From Streptomyces hokutonensis (lineage in GTDB: Bacteria; Actinomycetota; Actinomycetes; Streptomycetales; Streptomycetaceae), in the NCBI RefSeq assembly GCF_000376565.1, contig NZ_BARG01000052.1:1-64000 (forward strand): 64,000 nt of DNA. Direction: 5' to 3'. Positions 43,009 through 51,089 of this stretch are shown here, piece by piece. The notes beneath the pieces are model-generated. The model saw nothing but the letters and a program-made list of their open reading frames with translations, made no database searches and was not told where the DNA came from. A program made the position numbers and the translations under genes. How positions within the stretch are numbered: the first letter of the stretch is position 1; each line of letters starts with the position of its first letter.

Positions 43009-43713
43009 ATGACCCCCCAGACTGACGACGAGCCCCTCGTCGACGACATCGCGGCCCGTATCCGCGCGCGGATCATGAACGGCGAGCTGGCGATCGGCAA
43101 ACCGCTGCGCCAGGCGGCGCTGGCCACCGAGTTCGGGGTCAGCCGCACACCGGTGCGCGAGGCGCTGCGTCAGCTCCAGAACGGCGGACTGATCGAGATG
43201 CAGCCGAACCGCGGCGCGGTGGTCCGGGTGCCCGCGCCCTGGGAGGTGCGGCAGGCGTACGAGGTCCGCGCCGAGCTGGAGGGCATGGCCGCCCGGCGCG
43301 CCGCCTCCCGCATCACGGAACGCGGGCTCGCCGCGCTGCGCGAGCACAACGCCGTCCTGCGCGAGGCCGCGGCAAGGGCCGCCGGAGAGGGGCGGAGCGC
43401 CGGCAGCCCCACCACCACTGCCGCCAACGACTGCTTCCACACGGTGATCTGCGAAGCTGCCGACAACCCCTGGCTGACCCGCATGATCGACCGGATCAAC
43501 GAGAGCTTCCCGCGCAACGTCTCCTCGCTCGCCCTCGCTGGCGACGAACGCCACCGGCAGCTCAACATCCGTGAACACGACGCCGTGATCGAGGCGTTGG
43601 CCGCGCATGACGCCGACCGCGCCGACGCGTTGATGCGCGAGCACGTCATCAGTTCCGGCGAGCATCTGACGGCCTGGTACGAGCGCCGGTCCCAGACGGT
43701 GTTCCACGGCTGA
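43009..43713 (+). CDS. GntR-family regulator (FCD/FadR subfamily)
   Basis: A 234-residue regulator. The winged helix contains LRQAALATEFGVSRTPVREA and LRQLQNGGLIEMQPNRGAVV; the C-terminal FCD domain has metal/ligand residues in NDCFHTVICEAADNPWL and REHDAVIEALAAHDADRADA with MREHV. FCD regulators bind carboxylic acids or amino-acid-like ligands. It lies between operons A and B, divergent from A and convergent with B (20 nt between stops). GGATCC-centred palindromes at both operon heads and in front of the lactonase-like gene make it the probable local repressor of all three. Confidence 0.9.
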   Translation: MTPQTDDEPLVDDIAARIRARIMNGELAIGKPLRQAALATEFGVSRTPVREALRQLQNGGLIEMQPNRGAVVRVPAPWEVRQAYEVRAELEGMAARRAASRITERGLAALREHNAVLREAAARAAGEGRSAGSPTTTAANDCFHTVICEAADNPWLTRMIDRINESFPRNVSSLALAGDERHRQLNIREHDAVIEALAAHDADRADALMREHVISSGEHLTAWYERRSQTVFHG

Positions 43714-43733
43714 GCGGGCCCGGTGGCGCGGCC

Positions 43734-46541
43734 TCACGAGGTTCCGCCGGGGAAGAACCGGGCCGGGGACAGGAAGTCCAGGTCCGGGCGGGCGATCCCG
43801 CACACGAGGTCGGCCAGCGCCTCGCCGATCGCCGGCCCGAACTTGAACCCGTGCCCCGAACAGGCCGAGCCCAGCAACACCTGTGGTACGCCCGGGAGTT
43901 CGCCGACGACGAAGCGGCGGTCGGCGGTCATGGTGTAGAGGCACGTCAGGCTCTCCGTCACCGGCCCGGCACCGGGCAGCACCTGTGCCACCGCCTCGCT
44001 GAGCAGGGCGAGTTCCTCGGCGGTCGCCAGGGGGCGAGGGGCCTGCGGATCCCAGGTCGGGCCGCTGTCCAGCCCGGCCTTGAGTCCGCGGCCGTCGGTC
44101 GCCGGGAACCCGTACAGCAGGCCCTGCGGCAGATCCACGGAGAAACTGCCCAGTCCGGAGGGGCCGAGCGGGCCCGTCGGGTCGGCGGCGAAGTAGGCGT
44201 TCACGATCCGAGTGACCGTCAGGTGCGGTGCCAGGGACGGGACTTGGGCTGCGGTCCAGGGGCCGGTGCACAGCACCAGGCGGCGGGTGCGCAGGACGGC
44301 CTTGCCGGTGCGGACCACCACATTGTCGCCGTCTGGTTCCCAGCCGAGAACGCGGGCGTGGTCGTGGATGTGCGCTCCGGACCGTTCGGCCAGGGTCAGT
44401 TGGGCGCGGAGCGTCTCCTGCGCGTCGATGATTCCGGCGCGTGGGTCGTGCACCGCCGAGAATCCGGCCGGCAGCCGCAGTCCTGGATAGATCCGTGCCG
44501 CCTCCTCGTCGTCGACCTGTCGGCAGCCCGGGCCGCGCAGCGGATCGGGGCGGTCCTGGGGCGCCGCGTACAACCCGCCGGTGATGTCGAGCAGTTGCGC
44601 CTTCGAGACGCCCTCCAGCTCCGTCCACGCCTGGTAGGCGGTGTCGACCAGGGCATCCCAGTCGGGGTGCGGGTAGGCGCGGCGGATCATCCGGGTCTCC
44701 CCGTGCGAGGAGCCCAAGTCGTGCCCCAGGCCGTACTGTTCGAGCCCGAGCACGTCGAGTCCGCGTGCGGCCAGGTGGCGTAGGGCGGCACTGCCGTGGA
44801 CGCCGAGGCCGACGACGATCGCGTCGTGGGTGTGGTGGTGGGTGGGTGCGGCCGGGGGCGCAGGCGAGGGTACGGGCGCTGCGCTGCTGCTGCCCGGTAC
44901 CCGGTCCGGCGAATTCGTGAGTGCGGGTGTGACGGGGGATGTGGTGGGTGGTGCGGCGCCGGTGCCGGCGCTGTGGCCCGTGGCCCGTGCGGCTGCGGGC
45001 GCAACCGTCGTCGGGCCGTTGCCCGGCGCTCGGTGCGGCGATGGTGTGGGCACTGACGCGTCGACGTTCGCTGCCGGACCCCTCGGGCCCGGCCCCGGGG
45101 GTGTGGCCCGAGGTGTCGAGGCCGGCGGGCCGGGCAGCGCGGCATCGGCCTCCGGTCCCGCGATTCCCCGCCGTGCCTCTCCTGTCTCCGGCTCCGCGAC
45201 ACCCCGTGGTGCGTCCCCTGCCTCCGCCTCCGCGTTGCCCCGCCGCGCGTCTCCCACCCCCCGCTCCTGCCGCCCCGCACGGGACCCCGTACCGCGCCCC
45301 TGCAGGCACACGATCTCCCTAACCGCCTCCACCAGCGCGTCCAGATCGTCGGCGTCGTTGTAGACGTGGACGGACGCCCGGACCACCTTGGTCAGGCCCC
45401 GGTGGTCCATGTCCCAGCGGCCGTGTCCCGCCGGTACGGCGATCAAATGCACGCGGCGGTAGGCGAGTTGGCGCTGCACGTCCGAGGCGTCCAGTCCGTC
45501 GACCACAAAGGTGACGATCGCGCCGCCCGCGGCCGGCGGGTCGGTGACGTGGACGCCCGGCAGTGCGGAGAGGCGTTCCCGCAGCGAGGCGGCGAGGGCT
45601 GTCAGGTGGTGGGAGACGGTGTCGACGCCCAGTGCGCCGAGGTCGGCCAGCGCGGCGCCGAGGCCGAGGCGCAGGGCGTGTGCGGCTTCCCAGAGTTCGA
45701 AGCGCTTGGCGTCCGGCACCAGCTCCCAGCTGCGTTCGGCGGTCCATACGGCGCCTCGGACATCAGGAGCCTCCGGGGCGAGCCGGTCCAGGAGCGGGCG
45801 CCGGACGGCGAGCAGCCCGGTGCCGCGCGGGCCGCGCAGGAACTTGCGGCCGGTGCCGATGAGCAGGTCGCAGCCGATGGCACCCATGTCCACCGGCAAC
45901 TGGCCGAGCGACTGCGTCGCGTCCAGCAGGAAGGGCACGCCGTGGGCACCGGCCAACGCGCCGATCGCGGCGGCGGGTTCGACCAGTCCCGAGGAGGTGG
46001 GCACATGGGCGGCCGTCACGAGAGCCGCGGGTCCGGCCCGCAGCGCCGCCTCCAGAGCCTCCACGTCCACAGCGCCCTCAGGGCCGTTGGGCAGCAGCTC
46101 GACCTGGACGCCGTGGTCACGCTCGACCGACAGCAGGTGCAGCGCGCTGCTGACGTAACTGGAACGGGCCGCCAACACCCGGTCGCCGGGGCGCAGTCGA
46201 AGCGCCGACACGGCCCGCTGCCAGCCGGCCGTCGCGCTCTCGACGAGGGCGACCTCCTCCAGCCGGGCGCCGAGGAGTTCGGCGGTACGCGCGTAGACGG
46301 CCTCCAGGGCGGGAGCCGCGTGTTTCGCGGCCTCGTAGCCGCCGGACAGGCTCTCCGCGCGGAGGTGGTCGATGACTGCCTCGACGGTGCCGTTGGCGAG
46401 CAGGGCCGCACCGGCCGAGTTGAAGTGGTGACCGGTGAACGAGCCCGGTGTGCGGGCGCGTTCGGCCGCGACGTTCAGAGTGCGCGGGGGCGGGGGACTC
46501 GGGGGCGAAGCGGCCGTACCGGCCGTCACGGACGCGCTCAC
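43734..46541 (-). CDS. fusion: class V aminotransferase-fold domain + FAD amine oxidase (sarcosine/N-methyltryptophan oxidase-like)
   Basis: A 935-residue protein, last gene of operon B, starting at a GTG overlapping the aldehyde dehydrogenase stop. Residues about 20-405 form a class V PLP domain (HFNSAGAALLANG, SGGYEAAKHAAPALEAVYAR, FLLDATQSLGQLPVDMGAIG, and GTGRKFLRGPRGTG with the PLP lysine), closest in style to the cysteine-desulfurase/EgtE-like lyases. Residues 408-570 are a Pro/Ala/Gly-rich, probably disordered linker with 12-residue tandem repeats. Residues 571-935 are a monomeric sarcosine oxidase/SolA-like flavoprotein (AIVVGLGVHGSAALRHLAAR, GSSHGETRMIRRAYPHPDW, SACSGHGFKFGPAIGEALAD). 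The frame is continuous and no frameshift signs are seen. The FAD half would oxidise a secondary or N-methyl amine; the PLP half would act on the amino product or precursor. Confidence 0.85.
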   Translation of the reverse strand: MSASVTAGTAASPPSPPPPRTLNVAAERARTPGSFTGHHFNSAGAALLANGTVEAVIDHLRAESLSGGYEAAKHAAPALEAVYARTAELLGARLEEVALVESATAGWQRAVSALRLRPGDRVLAARSSYVSSALHLLSVERDHGVQVELLPNGPEGAVDVEALEAALRAGPAALVTAAHVPTSSGLVEPAAAIGALAGAHGVPFLLDATQSLGQLPVDMGAIGCDLLIGTGRKFLRGPRGTGLLAVRRPLLDRLAPEAPDVRGAVWTAERSWELVPDAKRFELWEAAHALRLGLGAALADLGALGVDTVSHHLTALAASLRERLSALPGVHVTDPPAAGGAIVTFVVDGLDASDVQRQLAYRRVHLIAVPAGHGRWDMDHRGLTKVVRASVHVYNDADDLDALVEAVREIVCLQGRGTGSRAGRQERGVGDARRGNAEAEAGDAPRGVAEPETGEARRGIAGPEADAALPGPPASTPRATPPGPGPRGPAANVDASVPTPSPHRAPGNGPTTVAPAAARATGHSAGTGAAPPTTSPVTPALTNSPDRVPGSSSAAPVPSPAPPAAPTHHHTHDAIVVGLGVHGSAALRHLAARGLDVLGLEQYGLGHDLGSSHGETRMIRRAYPHPDWDALVDTAYQAWTELEGVSKAQLLDITGGLYAAPQDRPDPLRGPGCRQVDDEEAARIYPGLRLPAGFSAVHDPRAGIIDAQETLRAQLTLAERSGAHIHDHARVLGWEPDGDNVVVRTGKAVLRTRRLVLCTGPWTAAQVPSLAPHLTVTRIVNAYFAADPTGPLGPSGLGSFSVDLPQGLLYGFPATDGRGLKAGLDSGPTWDPQAPRPLATAEELALLSEAVAQVLPGAGPVTESLTCLYTMTADRRFVVGELPGVPQVLLGSACSGHGFKFGPAIGEALADLVCGIARPDLDFLSPARFFPGGTS
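45160..45267 (-). repeat. three 36-bp tandem repeats coding for a 12-residue repeat in the fusion linker
   Basis: Units begin at 45160, 45196 and 45232 (GCGATTCCCC, GCGACACCCC, GCGTTGCCCC on the + strand) and keep a CTCC end. In protein they read ERGVGDARRGNA, EAEAGDAPRGVA and EPETGEARRGIA with small frame offset, followed by a degenerate fourth copy. They lie in the linker between the two enzyme domains. Confidence 0.8.
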
Positions 46542-47995
46542 AGGGCGATCGTCACGCTCTTGAGCTCGGTGAACCCGTCGACGGCGGCGTCGCCGAGGTC
46601 CCTGCCGAGGCCGGACTGTTTCATCCCGCCGAAGGCCACGGCGGGGTCGAACTCGTTGTACGTGTTGACCCACACGGTCCCCGCCTCCAGCGCGGCGGCG
46701 GTGCGATGGGCACGGGCCAGACTGCCGGTCCACACGCCGGCGGCGAGCCCGTACTCGCTGTCGTTGGCCAGCGCGATCGCCTCCTCCTCGGTGTCGAAGG
46801 GCAGGATGGTGGCGACCGGGCCGAAGATCTCCTCCCGGGCGATGCGCATGTCGGGGGTCACTTCGGTGAACACCGTCGGAGGTACGAACCAGCCCGGCCC
46901 CGGCAGCGGTTCACCGCCCACGGCCACCTCGGCGCCCTCCGCGCGGCCCAGTTCGACGTAACCGGTGACGCGGTCGTACTGCTCCTGCGAGACCAGCGGA
47001 CCGATGTTGATGCCGCCTGTCAGCCCCGGCCCGATCCGTAGCGCTTCTACGGTCGGCACCAGCCGGTCCAGGATCTCCTTGACGACCGTCCGCTCCACCA
47101 GCAATCGGCTCCCCGCCGTGCACATCTGCCCGGAGTGCCCGAACACCGCGCGCACGGCGTTCGGTACGGCCGCGTCGAGATCCGCGTCGGCGAAGACGAT
47201 GTTGGGGGACTTGCCGCCCAGTTCGAGCGTGAGCCGCTTCAACGACGGTGCCGCCGCGGCCATGATGTGCCGTCCGACCTCCGTCGACCCGGTGAAGGAC
47301 ACCTTGGCCACGCCGGGATGCGCGACCAGTTCCGCACCCGTACGGCCGTCACCGGTAAGGACGTTGACGACGCCCTCGGGCACGCCCGCCTCCAGGCAGA
47401 GCGCCGCCAGCCGCAGTGCGGTGAGCGGGGTCTGCTCGGCCGGCTTGACGACGACCGTGCAACCGGCGGCCAGGGCCGGGGCGAGCTTCCACGCGGCGAT
47501 CATGAAGGGGAAGTTCCACGGCAGTACGGCGGCCACCACGCCCACCGGTTCACGGACGCTGTACACATGCCGGTCAGGACCGGCCGCGTGCACGGTGCCC
47601 TCCAGCCGGGTCGGCGTGCCCGCGAAGTGGCGGATGGCCTGGAGCCCCAACTCCACATCGCCCCGGGCGCGTTCGATCGCCTTGCCGTTGTCCAGGGTGT
47701 CCAGCACCGCCAGTTGGTCGGCGTCGCGCTCCACCAGATCGGCGAGACGCAACAGCACATCGCGGCGTTGCCGGGGCGGCAGCCCGCGCCAACGGCGGTC
47801 CCGGTGCGCGGTGTTGGCGGCCTCGACCGCCGCGGACACCTCGGCCGGGCCCGCCTGGGCGACCGTGGTGAGCTGCTCCCGCGTGGCTGGATCGAGCACC
47901 GATATCCGCTCCGTCGCGGTGCCGGTGGTCCACTCGCCGCCGATGAGCATGGGCTCGCAGTCCGGCAGTCGGGGAATCACGATGCTGGGGTCCAC
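46538..47995 (-). CDS. NAD(P)-dependent aldehyde dehydrogenase
   Basis: A 485-residue ALDH. GTG 47995 has AAGGAG at good distance. Motifs: VLPWNFPFMIAAWKLAPALA, VKPAEQTPLTAL (NAD site), VSFTGSTEVGRHI, LELGGKSPNIVFADADLDAA with the general-base Glu, and GHSGQMCTAGSRLL with the catalytic cysteine; EEIFGPVATILPF near the end. It is of the PuuC/BetB-like class acting on amino- or aryl-acetaldehydes. In this locus it would oxidise the aldehyde released by the copper amine oxidase or the FAD oxidase. GTGA coupling with the fusion gene downstream. Confidence 0.93.
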   Translation of the reverse strand: MDPSIVIPRLPDCEPMLIGGEWTTGTATERISVLDPATREQLTTVAQAGPAEVSAAVEAANTAHRDRRWRGLPPRQRRDVLLRLADLVERDADQLAVLDTLDNGKAIERARGDVELGLQAIRHFAGTPTRLEGTVHAAGPDRHVYSVREPVGVVAAVLPWNFPFMIAAWKLAPALAAGCTVVVKPAEQTPLTALRLAALCLEAGVPEGVVNVLTGDGRTGAELVAHPGVAKVSFTGSTEVGRHIMAAAAPSLKRLTLELGGKSPNIVFADADLDAAVPNAVRAVFGHSGQMCTAGSRLLVERTVVKEILDRLVPTVEALRIGPGLTGGINIGPLVSQEQYDRVTGYVELGRAEGAEVAVGGEPLPGPGWFVPPTVFTEVTPDMRIAREEIFGPVATILPFDTEEEAIALANDSEYGLAAGVWTGSLARAHRTAAALEAGTVWVNTYNEFDPAVAFGGMKQSGLGRDLGDAAVDGFTELKSVTIAL

Positions 47996-48006
47996 GATGT
48001 TCTCCT

Positions 48007-48858
48007 TCACGCCTGGCGTCCGGGACGGTGAGTGGGATCGGGCCACGGTTCGCGGACCGCCGTGGACACCGCCCGCGCTGTGGTCAGGACGCAGCGGTCG
48101 AACTCCGCCTCGCCGTGCTTGGGGTTCGCGTCGGCCACGTCCCGGCCCCAGACCCCGGTCTCGCTGACCTGGTCCATGCGGTAGTCCCAGAACGAGTCGA
48201 CGTCGACATGGGAGGTGGCCCGCTCCATCCGCACCAACTCGGGTGCGAGATGCAGCATCACTGACGTCTCGAAGAAGTTGGCGTGCATCAACGCCCGCCC
48301 GTAGGTGACGTGTCCGTCCACCTCGGGCCCCGGGTACATCGTCACGTAGCCCAACGCCCTTACCCGCGCGTCCCGGTGACGGACCCTCAGCTTCTCGGCC
48401 GACACGTCCAGCGCGCCGTTGTTCCAGATGTGCCCGTTGAGCAGTACGAACTGCCGTACTCCAGAGGCGTACAGCGAGTCGATCACGTCCTCGACGACGG
48501 CGATCATGGTCTCCGGCCGCAGTGCCACCGTCCCCGCGAAGTCGCCGTGGGACGCCGACACGCCGAAGCTCAGCGGCGGTACGACGGGCACGCCGGTCAG
48601 GGCGGAGACGCCGAGGGCGACCGCCTCGCAGATCCGGGTGTCCACGGCGAGGGGAAGATGGGGACCGTGTTGCTCGGTGGCGCCCACGGGGATGATGACG
48701 GCGTCCTGGACCGCGGCCGTGGACTCGGCCTCCGGCCAGGTCAGCTCCTCCCACAGCACCGGCGTCCCGGATCCGCCCAACTGCGCGGCGAGTTCGGGGA
48801 CATCGAGCCCGGTGGGGACGGTCCGCCCGGACGGGCCGGTGACGAAGACGGACGACAT
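48007..48858 (-). CDS. creatininase-family amidohydrolase
   Basis: A 283-residue protein with GGAGAGGAGAG before the ATG. The metal-site motif is VGATEQHGPHLPLAVDTRIC (Glu, His, Asp ligands); the next motif is LLNGHIWNNGALDV, where the usual NGHGGN has become NGHIWNN; and MHANFFETSVML keeps the Glu-Thr-Ser of the second metal ligand. Creatininase relatives hydrolyse cyclic amides (creatinine), formamides (ArfB) or peptides (MftE). The altered NGH motif suggests a substrate different from creatinine. The position, between a deaminase-like gene and an aldehyde dehydrogenase, fits C-N bond cleavage in amine catabolism. Confidence 0.87.
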   Translation of the reverse strand: MSSVFVTGPSGRTVPTGLDVPELAAQLGGSGTPVLWEELTWPEAESTAAVQDAVIIPVGATEQHGPHLPLAVDTRICEAVALGVSALTGVPVVPPLSFGVSASHGDFAGTVALRPETMIAVVEDVIDSLYASGVRQFVLLNGHIWNNGALDVSAEKLRVRHRDARVRALGYVTMYPGPEVDGHVTYGRALMHANFFETSVMLHLAPELVRMERATSHVDVDSFWDYRMDQVSETGVWGRDVADANPKHGEAEFDRCVLTTARAVSTAVREPWPDPTHRPGRQA

Positions 48859-48887
48859 GGCTCTCCTCTCCTCGGGGCCGATGGCGC

Positions 48888-49346
48888 TCACCATCGGCGT
48901 CGGCTCTTCTCGGGCAGCAGGTCCAGGGCGCGCACCGGGACGGGCTCGTCCCCGTCGACCGTGGTGACCCACACGGTCGCGTCCGGGCAGTAGTCGCTGA
49001 TCAGCTCGCGGCACACCCCGCACGGGGCGATGATCCGGAACCAGCCCGCCGGCTTGATCTGCACCGACACCACCGACGTGATGCTCAACTCCGCCCCGCC
49101 GGGCAGCGCGCCCCGGGCGGTACCCATGGCCACGCCCTCGGCACAGATCGAACTGCGCCGGCAGGAACCCTCCACATGGACCCCGGTGTGGACCCGGCCG
49201 TCCGCCGTGCGCAGCGCGGTCGCGACCTCGTGCCGGCCCGACTGCCACACCCGGGAGAGCAAGTGCTGTGCGGTGGCGAGGAGTTCGACGTCGTCCTCGT
49301 GCATCGACGGCGGTACGGCCACCGGTCGCACGTTCACGGCGCTCAT
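48888..49346 (-). CDS. cytidine-deaminase-like zinc hydrolase
   Basis: A 152-residue protein; the ATG overlaps the amidohydrolase stop (ATGA). It has the deaminase zinc site: VEGSCRRSSICAEGVAMG (Cys ligand and catalytic Glu) and APCGVCRELISDY (Cys-x-x-Cys). This is the homotetrameric cytidine deaminase layout, including blasticidin-S-deaminase-like proteins (GVHVEGSCRRSSICAEG differs from the canonical N-x-E-N-A-S region). In a catabolic operon it may deaminate or hydrolyse an amidine or aminated heterocycle and not serve pyrimidine salvage. Confidence 0.82.
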   Translation of the reverse strand: MSAVNVRPVAVPPSMHEDDVELLATAQHLLSRVWQSGRHEVATALRTADGRVHTGVHVEGSCRRSSICAEGVAMGTARGALPGGAELSITSVVSVQIKPAGWFRIIAPCGVCRELISDYCPDATVWVTTVDGDEPVPVRALDLLPEKSRRRW

Positions 49347-50107
49347 ACCGTCAGCCCCAGCAGCCGGGCCATGTTGCCGCCCTCGACCAGCGCCCGGTCC
49401 TTCTCGTCCTCGACCGCCTTGGCGATCTTCATGCGCTCCAGGTCGAAGTCGGAGCCGGGCCACTCGCTGCCCATCAGGATCTTCTCCGGCCCGAGCCGCG
49501 CGTAGGCGCGCTTCACGTCGCTCATCAGCGTCGCCGAGGTCTCCAGGTACACATGCGGCTGCCGCTCGGCCACGATGATCGCCTCCGGCACATTCCACAC
49601 CGCCCCCATGTGGGCGATGATCGTGGGGACTTGGGGGTGGTCCCGGGCGATCTCCTCGATGGCCAGGGGTGCGCAGAACGCGTCGTCGAGGGCGTTGATC
49701 AGCACCAGCAGTCCGCGCCGTGCGCACGCCTCGAAGACCGGGTCGAGGAGGCCGTGGTCGGCGACGTGGTAGCCGTGCAGGCTCGGGTGCAGCTTCAGCC
49801 CCACCAGACCCGCGTCGGCCATCCGGTCGATCTCGTCGAGCGCGTCGTCGGCCTGCGGCATCACCTGACCGAAGCCGAAGAACCGGTCCGGATACGTGGC
49901 CACCAGCGAGGCGATGAAGTCGTTCTCGATGCGCTGCGCGAGCGAGCACACCATCGCCATGTCCACCCCGGCCGCGTCCATCCGGTCGAGAATGCGACGC
50001 GGCTCGAAGGGTTTGTACGGCGGCGGGGCCTGGCCCTTGCGGGCGCCGGTGAGGTAGTCGGAACGGCCGCGGACGTCCTGGGTGGTGTTGTACGCGTCGA
50101 TGATCAA
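49343..50107 (-). CDS. amidohydrolase-2-family protein with altered metal site
   Basis: A 254-residue TIM-barrel protein related to ACMSD-like amidohydrolases (AGLVGLKLHPSLHGYHVADH, VPTIIAHMGAVWNVPEAIIV, YARLGPEKILMGSEWPGSDF). The N-terminus is MIIDAYNTTQDVRG where active members have DAHxH, so the first two metal ligands are missing, and the usual GSDxP near the C-terminus reads GSEWP. The inner histidines (LHPSLH, AHMG) remain. It may be a metal-free decarboxylase/hydrolase variant or a non-catalytic partner. It is 19 nt after the ABC ATPase gene and coupled to the deaminase-like gene. Confidence 0.8.
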   Translation of the reverse strand: MIIDAYNTTQDVRGRSDYLTGARKGQAPPPYKPFEPRRILDRMDAAGVDMAMVCSLAQRIENDFIASLVATYPDRFFGFGQVMPQADDALDEIDRMADAGLVGLKLHPSLHGYHVADHGLLDPVFEACARRGLLVLINALDDAFCAPLAIEEIARDHPQVPTIIAHMGAVWNVPEAIIVAERQPHVYLETSATLMSDVKRAYARLGPEKILMGSEWPGSDFDLERMKIAKAVEDEKDRALVEGGNMARLLGLTV

Positions 50108-50126
50108 GGCGGTTCGTCCTTACTCG

Positions 50127-51089
50127 CTACTCAGTGGGGACCAGAGGCAGATGGCAGCGCACGCTGCGGCCCGGCGCGATCTCGCGCAGCTCGGGGGCCG
50201 TGGTGCGGCACTGCTCCGTGGCGATGGGGCACCGGGTGCGGAACAGACAGCCCTCGGGCGGATTCGCCGGATCGGGCAACTCGCCCTCCAGCACCTCCTG
50301 TTCACGTTTCTCCCCGGGGCGCAGCACCGGCACCGAGGACAGCAGCGCGCGGCTGTAGGGGTGCGCCGGGGCGGCGAAGAACGCGTCGCGGGAGGCGATC
50401 TCGATGATCTGGCCGAGGTACATGACCGCGATCCGGTCGGCGATGTGCCGTACGACGCCCAGGTCGTGCGAGATGAACAGCATTGTCAGGCCCCGGTCGC
50501 GGACCAGATCGGACAGCAGGTTCAGCACCTGTGCCTGGATCGACACGTCCAGCGCCGACACCGCCTCGTCGGCCACCACGAACTGCGGTGACGAGGCCAG
50601 CGCCCGTGCGATGCCGATGCGTTGGCGCTGTCCGCCGGAGAACTCGTGCGGCCTGCGCCCGCCGGCCTCCGCGCCCAGACCGACCAGGTCGAGCAGCTCG
50701 GCCACCGTCTTCGTGGCCTCCGCGCGGGTGGCGCCGCGTGCCCGCAACAAGGGTTCGGCGACGATGTCCGCGATGCGGCGGCGCGGATTCAGTGAACCGA
50801 ACGGGTCCTGGAAGACCATCTGCAACTCGGCGCGGGTACGCCGCAGTTGGCGCCCGCGCAGCCGGGTGAGGTCGGTGCCGTCGAACTCGATACGGCCCGA
50901 GGCGGGTTCGATCACCCGCAACAGGGCGCGGCCGAGCGTGGACTTGCCGCACCCCGACTCGCCGACCAGACCGAGGGTCTCGCCCTGGAGGATGTCGAGG
51001 TCGACGTCCCGCAGCGCCCTGACCCGGCCGCCCGACCGTCCCGGGTACTCGACCCGCAGCTCGCGGGCCTGGATCAGCGCGGCGGTCAT
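50127..51089 (-). CDS. peptide-type ABC transporter ATP-binding protein (DppF/OppF-like)
   Basis: A 320-residue ATPase; ATG 51089 overlaps the DppD-like stop. Walker A GLVGESGCGKSTLGRALLRV, Q-loop VFQDPFGSLNPRRRI, signature HEFSGGQRQRIGIARALASS, Walker B VVADEAVSALDVSIQAQ, H-loop FISHDLGVVRHIADR. The C-terminal oligopeptide extension with cysteines (GCLFRTRCPIATEQCRTTAP) is present. It powers, with the DppD-like ATPase, the importer of operon B. Confidence 0.95.
   Translation of the reverse strand: MTAALIQARELRVEYPGRSGGRVRALRDVDLDILQGETLGLVGESGCGKSTLGRALLRVIEPASGRIEFDGTDLTRLRGRQLRRTRAELQMVFQDPFGSLNPRRRIADIVAEPLLRARGATRAEATKTVAELLDLVGLGAEAGGRRPHEFSGGQRQRIGIARALASSPQFVVADEAVSALDVSIQAQVLNLLSDLVRDRGLTMLFISHDLGVVRHIADRIAVMYLGQIIEIASRDAFFAAPAHPYSRALLSSVPVLRPGEKREQEVLEGELPDPANPPEGCLFRTRCPIATEQCRTTAPELREIAPGRSVRCHLPLVPTE

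Noticed and set aside
44840..45310. Frameshift splitting the fusion gene into two genes
   Set aside because: The frame stays open through the linker, the repeats keep period 36 (a multiple of 3), and no start codon with a ribosome site precedes the FAD domain.
48007..48858. A full creatinine degradation pathway
   Set aside because: A creatininase-family protein and a sarcosine-oxidase-like domain are present, but creatinase is absent and the NGHGGN motif is changed, so creatinine as substrate is not supported.
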